This document shows positions 1 to 4,713 of a stretch of 7,528 bases of DNA, piece by piece. Where the stretch lies: contig CANFFA010000100.1 of assembly GCA_947445425.1 (NCBI GenBank), forward strand, positions 1 through 7,528, written 5' to 3'. Below the pieces are notes generated by a model that was not told where the DNA came from, ran no database searches, and worked only from the letters and a program-made list of their open reading frames with translations. Both the position numbers and the translations under genes were made by a program. Every line of letters begins with the position of its first letter. Position 1 is the first letter of the stretch. Source of the stretch: Paludibacteraceae bacterium (GTDB lineage Bacteria > Bacteroidota > Bacteroidia > Bacteroidales > Paludibacteraceae).

Positions 1-10
1 ATGTAAATTT

Positions 11-42
11 CTTTGCGTCTTAGCACCTTTGCATCTTTGCGT
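11..42. repeat. Four tandem degenerate 8-bp units, consensus CTTTGCGT
   Basis: Four consecutive 8-bp units can be read: CTTTGCGT (11-18), CTTAGCAC (19-26), CTTTGCAT (27-34) and CTTTGCGT (35-42). The first and last are identical and the middle two differ from them at one to three positions. On the minus strand this reads as a run of ACGCAAAG-type units. From general familiarity, runs of this kind recur in intergenic DNA of Bacteroidetes and some other phyla, often followed by an A-rich stretch as here. No function is shown. The short run has no coding potential across it. Confidence 0.7.
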
Positions 43-52
43 TCAAAAATCA

Positions 53-69
53 TTTTTCGGAGCGAAAAA
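53..69. repeat. Small A/T-rich hairpin next to the tandem repeat
   Basis: TTTTTCG (53-59) and CGAAAAA (63-69) are exact reverse complements separated by the three bases GAG, so a 7-bp stem can form. Only two pairs are G-C, so the stem is weak as RNA. It lies 10 bases after the CTTTGCGT units and may be the end of the same intergenic element, or a remnant of a terminator for a gene upstream of the window. Neither is demonstrated. Confidence 0.3.
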
Positions 70-207
70 AAATACGACATTATATCAATCGAATTACTTA
101 GCTCCTAGGAATCATATCAGTTTATAGATTTTGAGAACATGATTCATTCGTGCTTAAATGAAAATATTCGGCTTTTTCAAAGCTTTATCAAACCTAAATC
201 ATTTGTT

Positions 208-3153
208 ATGAAAAAAATACAACTCACAATCCTCATTCTTTTTTCAATGCTATCCATCTTTAAGTCCAGCGCAAGTATGGGGCTAATGTATACGGATAAT
301 TTTGCCTTGCAGATAAATTGGAGTAATTCCTATACAGTGGGTACTGCCTCATTTCCAGCCAATTCCATGCTACTTACCGCCAATGCTACGGGGACGGTTG
401 GGAGGAAATCCACATTGACTACCACTTCTTATTATACTGACTCCTTAACCATGCAATTTGAGTTCAACTCTTCCAGCAACGGATTCCAATTCTTGTTGGG
501 AAGTTCACCAAACCGAATTCAGATTTTGAAGGAAAACGGGACCTTGATTCGATTGGCCGGCGAAGCTACTAGTTCGACTGCCAATGGTGCTAAGTTTTTG
601 ACCTCTACAATAAACAGTTGGCAAACGATGAAGGTGAAGTATTTAAAAACCGCCACCTCCAAAACCGCCACTTTTATTTTGGATAATGGAACGAGCAGTT
701 CCACGCAAGTAGTAGATTTGTCATTGCAAGCATCCACTTATAATTTTTTACTCGATCTGTTTGAAGTCAGAGCCCTTAATGGTGAAGCAGTTCAAATCAG
801 GAATGTACAAGTTTACGGAAATCCAAAATTGACGGTTGTTAATGCTACTACGTTTGGATTAGATCCTGCCAATACAGATTTAGTGAACGGAGTGGCCGTT
901 GCCGCAATGGCTACTTACGCCGGAACGCATCCTTATACCAAAATTGTCCTTAACAATGGGATTTATAAAATCAAAAGGAATGTAGCACAGATGATTGATT
1001 TTGTTAATTGCAAATTTGTGGAAATTGATGGTCAGGGCTCTACTTTTCTTTTTAGCGAAACAGATGCAAAATACAATGGTGCCTTCATCTGGTTGGATCA
1101 TTGTCAGAACATGACCATTCGAAATCTGATTATTGATTGGGATTGGGATATTATGCCACTCTATGCGGAAGCGAAAATTACGAAGATTACCAAAACGGGT
1201 ACCACAGGACTTAATTATCAGATTGTAAATAATATTAATACTGCTGCCAGACCCAAAAACATTGTTAGCAGTAGGGCTTGGAGCTATACCTTGAAATGCA
1301 GATCCTCGGTAGATGGTATTGCATTGGCTGCCGATACCTTAATTTGGTCAGACAATCAGAATTTATTTGTTCCAATAAGCTCTACCACAACGCTAAACGC
1401 CGCAAAAGTGGGTTTTCACACCATGCTGTCATTTCCAACCAATTTTACCGGAAGCTCCATTGTGGCCGACTACTCAAGTTCAACTGCGCTCGACAACGTC
1501 TCTGTTTATTCAACTCCCGGTCCGGCCTTTACCTTTTCGGGCTGTACCGATTACTCAATCACCAATTGCGATATTATTCCAAAACCTGGTACTGAGCGTT
1601 ATACCTCTACGACTTCTGGTGGCGAATATCATAATTCAGCCGGAAATGTGGTCATTGAAAACAACAAAATGATCAATACCACAGATGATGGGATACATAT
1701 CAGTGATAACTATATTCCACCCCACATGAAAAATGATTCCGTGAATCCTAGGGTGGTGATTGCAGATACTTTGCAGTTTTATACCACGGGTTATGTATTG
1801 AACAAAGGAGATACCTTGTTCTTTAAAAATCAAGACTTCACGGATACAGGCGTTTGGGCTGTTTTAGTAGACGCCAAATGGTCTATGAATTACTTTTTGA
1901 ACAATGATGGTAATTTAGGGGCGCACCGATGCGTACTTACTTTTGACCGAGACATTCCGCCAATTCCTAAAGGTGCTTTTTTGTTCAATAGACGATACGG
2001 AAGAGCAACAGTACGCATTGCCAACAATACTTTTGCCAATAATTTTTGTCACGCTATCTGTTATTGCGTTCCCAATGGAGTGATTGAAAACAATTGCATC
2101 TCCAGATCTGCCTACTCAGGAATTCGTTCTTACCTCACTTTCCGATCTAGAAAGTGGGTCATGGGGACAGGTCCGAGCAATGTCATTATTCGAAACAATA
2201 CACTTTATGAATGTAACAATGGCGTTGACCAAGTGGCGCCGGCTGCCCTCTCTGTAGGTGCCGGTATTGACGGTGGTTCTTACAATTATACGGTGAGTAC
2301 CAATCGTAACGCCATCAACAATGTGACGGTAACCGGAAATACGGTGTACGGAAGTGATAGCCAAGGACTTTCCATCACTTCGGTAACGAACGCTGTAGTG
2401 AGTAACAATACTTTGATTGATGTGGGTCGCAGTCCATTGCCCACTACCTTGGTGGCCAAAGGCGCTTTGAATGTGGAGTATGCAAATAGCGTAACTTTGA
2501 CCAACAATAAGATTATTCAGCCCATTGGCACTACAAGAAAGGGTTTAATCATTGATGCAGCCACTACTTCTTGGATTACTTCCGCTGGATTAATTCAGCA
2601 AACCCAACAAAAAACCGTTGTGGCATTGGCTGCTCAAAATATACAATCTAGTTCTTTTACTGCACGTTGGAATAAATCATTAGGTGCCAGTACTTATTTT
2701 TTAAATATTTATAAAAAGAATTACAATCAAACTGCTGATACCCTTATCAATCAATATAGTGTGACCGATAGTGCTTATGTGGTAACAGGATTATTGCCAA
2801 GTTTCAACTATAGCTACAAAGTGGCCATTCAACCTTCAGTTTGTAGTAATGAGATGATGACGCTGTCCAACGCCATTGCTGTAACTACTGTTAAACAAGT
2901 CACTAATTCAATCAGCCAAACAGATACCTCCGAAATAAAAGTATATCCAACATTAGCCGAAAAGGCAATTTATTTGACTGGGATTTCTGAATCGACCAAG
3001 TTTAGCATTGTGGATATGCTAGGTAATGTTTTGTTTAAAGGCATTGGTGTTGTTTCAGAACCAATCGGTGTTGCAAATTTGCGTCCAGGAACCTATTTCA
3101 TTCAATTGGAGTTTAATCAGGGGAGTGTAGTTCGGAAGTTTGTGAAGCGGTGA
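208..3153 (+). CDS. Secreted right-handed beta-helix protein, GH110-like motif order, with Fn3 and T9SS type A sorting domain
   Basis: This 981-residue protein is probably exported through Sec and then released or anchored at the cell surface by the type IX secretion system. Seen in the sequence: a signal peptide at residues 1 to about 23 (MKKIQ, then a hydrophobic core, then SSAS); a jelly-roll or LamG-like region at about 25-205; a beta-helix at about 235-800 with many IENN/IRNN-type rungs; a fibronectin type III domain at about 802-895; and a sorting domain at about 909-981 ending in KFVKR. Within the helix, D493-D494 (TTDDGIH), H475, a GDTL-F segment at 535-539, an LTFDRDIPP segment at 577-585 and W650 follow the order I recall from GH110 alpha-1,3-galactosidases. 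Glycan hydrolysis is therefore plausible, but activity and linkage are inference. An in-frame ATG at 139 would place 23 polar residues before the signal peptide, so 208 is the better start. TGA is followed immediately by TAG. A generic beta-helix adhesin or a polysaccharide lyase remains possible. Confidence 0.88.
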   Translation: MKKIQLTILILFSMLSIFKSSASMGLMYTDNFALQINWSNSYTVGTASFPANSMLLTANATGTVGRKSTLTTTSYYTDSLTMQFEFNSSSNGFQFLLGSSPNRIQILKENGTLIRLAGEATSSTANGAKFLTSTINSWQTMKVKYLKTATSKTATFILDNGTSSSTQVVDLSLQASTYNFLLDLFEVRALNGEAVQIRNVQVYGNPKLTVVNATTFGLDPANTDLVNGVAVAAMATYAGTHPYTKIVLNNGIYKIKRNVAQMIDFVNCKFVEIDGQGSTFLFSETDAKYNGAFIWLDHCQNMTIRNLIIDWDWDIMPLYAEAKITKITKTGTTGLNYQIVNNINTAARPKNIVSSRAWSYTLKCRSSVDGIALAADTLIWSDNQNLFVPISSTTTLNAAKVGFHTMLSFPTNFTGSSIVADYSSSTALDNVSVYSTPGPAFTFSGCTDYSITNCDIIPKPGTERYTSTTSGGEYHNSAGNVVIENNKMINTTDDGIHISDNYIPPHMKNDSVNPRVVIADTLQFYTTGYVLNKGDTLFFKNQDFTDTGVWAVLVDAKWSMNYFLNNDGNLGAHRCVLTFDRDIPPIPKGAFLFNRRYGRATVRIANNTFANNFCHAICYCVPNGVIENNCISRSAYSGIRSYLTFRSRKWVMGTGPSNVIIRNNTLYECNNGVDQVAPAALSVGAGIDGGSYNYTVSTNRNAINNVTVTGNTVYGSDSQGLSITSVTNAVVSNNTLIDVGRSPLPTTLVAKGALNVEYANSVTLTNNKIIQPIGTTRKGLIIDAATTSWITSAGLIQQTQQKTVVALAAQNIQSSSFTARWNKSLGASTYFLNIYKKNYNQTADTLINQYSVTDSAYVVTGLLPSFNYSYKVAIQPSVCSNEMMTLSNAIAVTTVKQVTNSISQTDTSEIKVYPTLAEKAIYLTGISESTKFSIVDMLGNVLFKGIGVVSEPIGVANLRPGTYFIQLEFNQGSVVRKFVKR

Positions 3154-3184
3154 TAGATTAATATAAAATGGTTGAATGTGATTC

Positions 3185-3258
3185 ATTTCACAAATAAAGT
3201 CACTGTAATGACTAATTTAATATAAATTTAGTCATTACAGTGACTTTATTTGTGAAAT
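3185..3258. repeat. Large inverted repeat with 31-nt perfect arms and nested AGTCA/TGACT half-sites
   Basis: Positions 3185-3215 and 3228-3258 are exact reverse complements over 31 nt, separated by 12 bases. Allowing a one-base bulge, pairing continues through AATTTA/TAAATT to a three-base ATA loop at 3220-3222. Each arm also contains its own imperfect palindrome of the form AGTCA-N6-TGACT (3198-3213 and 3230-3245), giving four similar half-sites. The element begins 31 nt after the stop of the beta-helix gene and ends 43 nt before the ATPase start. It could be an operator, a cruciform-forming site, a terminator for the upstream gene (T-rich sequence follows) or a MITE-like insertion. The half-sites favour protein binding, but this is inference. 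Confidence 0.9.
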
Positions 3259-3281
3259 TTATTTGTATTTTGCTATCTTTA
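3249..3281 (+). promoter_or_regulatory. Candidate Bacteroidetes-type promoter of the ATPase gene
   Basis: TATCTTTA at 3274-3281 matches the Bacteroidetes -7 consensus TAnnTTTG at all fixed positions except the last. A TTTG at 3249-3252 lies 21 bases upstream, within the usual -33 to -7 spacing. The predicted transcript would have a leader of only about 15 nt before the ATG at 3302, with no Shine-Dalgarno sequence, as is common in this phylum. The -33 box lies inside the right arm of the inverted repeat, just after the AGTCA-N6-TGACT site at 3230-3245. A protein bound there would be expected to affect this promoter. Confidence 0.5.
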
Positions 3282-3301
3282 CAGGCTAAAACTCATTCAT
3301 T

Positions 3302-4441
3302 ATGAATAGAATAAATCGAATTCTACAACAAGAGATAGAAAAGCGCATGGAGCCAGGTAAAGTAATGTTGCTTTTTGGTGCTCGGCGCGTGGGTAAAACG
3401 ATTCTTATCAAAGCCATTGCGGATGGTTTTGTGGGAAAAACGCTATTTCTCAATGGGGAAGACATCAACACCCACCTATTATTGCAGGAGCGCACTGCGG
3501 CGAATTACAAGTTTTTACTTCAAGGAGTTGACTTACTGATTATTGATGAAGCTCAAAATATACCAGATATTGGAATGAAGCTCAAATTAATTGTGGACGA
3601 AATTCCCAGCATTCACGTAATTGCGAGTGGTTCATCCTCTTTTGATTTGCTGCATCTTACTGGGGAGCCCTTGGTGGGACGAAGCAAAACCTTTTACCTT
3701 TTTCCATTCAGTATGGAAGAGATGATACAGATTGAAAATGTTGCTGAACAATTTCAAAATTTAGAGCAGAAATTAATCTATGGTCAATATCCACAGCTAC
3801 TGGGTATGAACAGCAAGGAAAAGGAAGAATACCTTTTGGAAGTGGTAAATGCTTACCTGCTAAAGGATATTTTGGCAATAGATGGACTGCGTAACAGTAA
3901 TAAGATGTACGATTTATTAAGGTTAATTGCATTTCAGGTCGGTAATTTAGTGTCATATGATGAATTAGGAAAACAACTCGGACTGAGTAAAAATACGGTG
4001 GAAAAATACCTCGATCTACTATCTAAAGTATTTGTAGTGTATCGTTTAAGCGCTTATTCCGGAAATTTAAGAAAGGAAATATCTAAATCATCAAAATGGT
4101 ATTTTTACGACAATGGCATTCGGAATGCGTTGATTAATAACTTTTCCCCATTGTCCATACGAAATGATGTAGGGCAACTTTGGGAGTCATTTGTCATTTC
4201 GGAACGCATCAAGCGCAAGCATTTTCACTTGTTAAATATCAACCATTATTTTTGGCGTACTTACGATCAACAAGAAGTTGATTTGTTGGAAATACAAAAC
4301 CAACAAATAACTGCTTTTGAATGTAAATGGTCTGAAAAAGCAGCTAAGATTCCTACTGCACTTGCTAAAGCATATCCAAATGCTGAATTCTTTGAGATTA
4401 ACAAAACGAATTTTATCCGTTTTATTTTGAGGTTAGAATAG
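3302..4441 (+). CDS. AAA-type P-loop ATPase of the AAA_14/DUF4143 family
   Basis: This 379-residue protein has the full family architecture. Visible elements are a Walker A motif GARRVGKT (26-33), Walker B LLIIDEAQ (78-85, D82 and E83), a sensor-1-like ASGSSSF (108-114), the family element GEPLVGR with R127 (121-127), a winged-helix-like segment (about 217-249) and the C-terminal DUF4143 domain with FYDNGIRNAL (268-277) and GQLWESFV (291-298). Near the end, EVD (325-327) and FECK (E340, K342) resemble the D...ExK core of PD-(D/E)XK nucleases. No signal peptide or membrane segment is seen, so it should be cytosolic. The family is widespread and often multicopy in Bacteroidetes and archaea. Its biological role is poorly defined, and DNA-related, toxin-like or mobile-element functions are guesses. 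It is unbroken, has its own likely promoter, and has large gaps on both sides (148 and 272 nt), so it is probably monocistronic. Confidence 0.95.
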   Translation: MNRINRILQQEIEKRMEPGKVMLLFGARRVGKTILIKAIADGFVGKTLFLNGEDINTHLLLQERTAANYKFLLQGVDLLIIDEAQNIPDIGMKLKLIVDEIPSIHVIASGSSSFDLLHLTGEPLVGRSKTFYLFPFSMEEMIQIENVAEQFQNLEQKLIYGQYPQLLGMNSKEKEEYLLEVVNAYLLKDILAIDGLRNSNKMYDLLRLIAFQVGNLVSYDELGKQLGLSKNTVEKYLDLLSKVFVVYRLSAYSGNLRKEISKSSKWYFYDNGIRNALINNFSPLSIRNDVGQLWESFVISERIKRKHFHLLNINHYFWRTYDQQEVDLLEIQNQQITAFECKWSEKAAKIPTALAKAYPNAEFFEINKTNFIRFILRLE

Positions 4442-4450
4442 AAAGTATTA

Positions 4451-4509
4451 GTTTGTGCTCAGAAAGTGTGTGTTATATTGACAATTTACCTCCTTTTCTG
4501 AGCATAAAC
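4451..4509 (+). terminator. Stem-loop downstream of the ATPase gene, possible terminator
   Basis: Positions 4451-4465 (GTTTGTGCTCAGAAA) and 4495-4509 (TTTCTGAGCATAAAC) form a 15-bp stem in which one position is a G-U wobble in RNA and all others are Watson-Crick. The loop is 29 nt, long for an intrinsic terminator, and the nearest T-run (4532-4536) is 22 bases beyond the stem. The location, starting 9 nt after the ATPase stop codon, fits termination or 3'-end protection. An alternative is that it marks the far end of a unit formed with the upstream inverted repeat, although the two share no sequence. Confidence 0.4.
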
Positions 4510-4655
4510 CAAAAATCAGCATAATCAAGTGTTTTTCCCCTCTATCCTCTTTTTATCCCTTTCTTGCCCATCCTTTTTTCATTACCCTACCCTCAAATAA
4601 ACAATATCACTACACAAAAGGTACAAATTTATAAGTAAAAAGGCCGTTTTCTAGC

Positions 4656-4663
4656 TTACTTTG
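4656..4663 (+). promoter_or_regulatory. Weak -7-like box upstream of the susC-like gene
   Basis: TTACTTTG at 4656-4663 differs from the TAnnTTTG consensus only at the second base, and would give a leader of roughly 45 nt before the ATG at 4714. No TTTG is found at the proper distance upstream; the nearest approximation is TTTA at 4628-4631, with a 24-base gap. If this is the start region, it probably depends on an activator or an alternative sigma factor, as is typical for susC genes. That dependence is inference. Confidence 0.25.
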
Positions 4664-4713
4664 CATCAACATTAAACAAGAGGAAATATCGCTAACCCTA
4701 TAATTCTAAAAAC

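Larger units (their letters stand above)
4442..4713. other. Non-coding gap between the ATPase and susC-like genes
   Basis: These 272 bases hold no convincing gene on either strand. They contain the stem-loop at 4451-4509, a pyrimidine-rich stretch at 4532-4594, and an A/T-rich segment leading into the susC-like start with only a weak promoter-like box. I see no tRNA, riboswitch or insertion-sequence ends. The control region of the susC-like gene must lie here unless it is read through from upstream. Confidence 0.7.

Noticed and set aside
103..110. TCCTAGGA palindrome as an operator
   Set aside because: An isolated 8-bp palindrome is expected by chance, and there is no second copy or well-placed promoter.
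139..207. In-frame upstream ATG at 139 as the start of the beta-helix gene
   Set aside because: It would put 23 mostly polar residues in front of a well-formed signal peptide beginning MKKIQ at 208, and a weak -7-like TAGATTTT at 125-132 would leave almost no leader for it.
1278..1595. 105-codon open frame on the + strand inside the beta-helix gene
   Set aside because: It lies in another frame of a well-supported gene, its translation has no recognisable domain, and it has no separate promoter. The same reasoning removes the other overlapping frames, including those on the minus strand such as 3708-3956 and 5723-5905.
3158..3226. Direct repeat TTAATATAAA at 3158-3167 and 3217-3226 as a target-site duplication
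   Set aside because: The 10-bp words are pure A/T in an A/T-rich gap, and one copy lies in the centre of the inverted repeat rather than at the edge of any plausible insert.
3185..3258. CRISPR repeat pair
   Set aside because: There are only two copies and they are inverted rather than direct, with a 12-nt centre and no spacer series or cas genes.
4678..4687. AAGAGGAAAT as a Shine-Dalgarno sequence for the susC-like gene
   Set aside because: It ends about 26 nt before the ATG, too far for ribosome placement, and Bacteroidetes genes usually rely on A/T-rich leaders instead.
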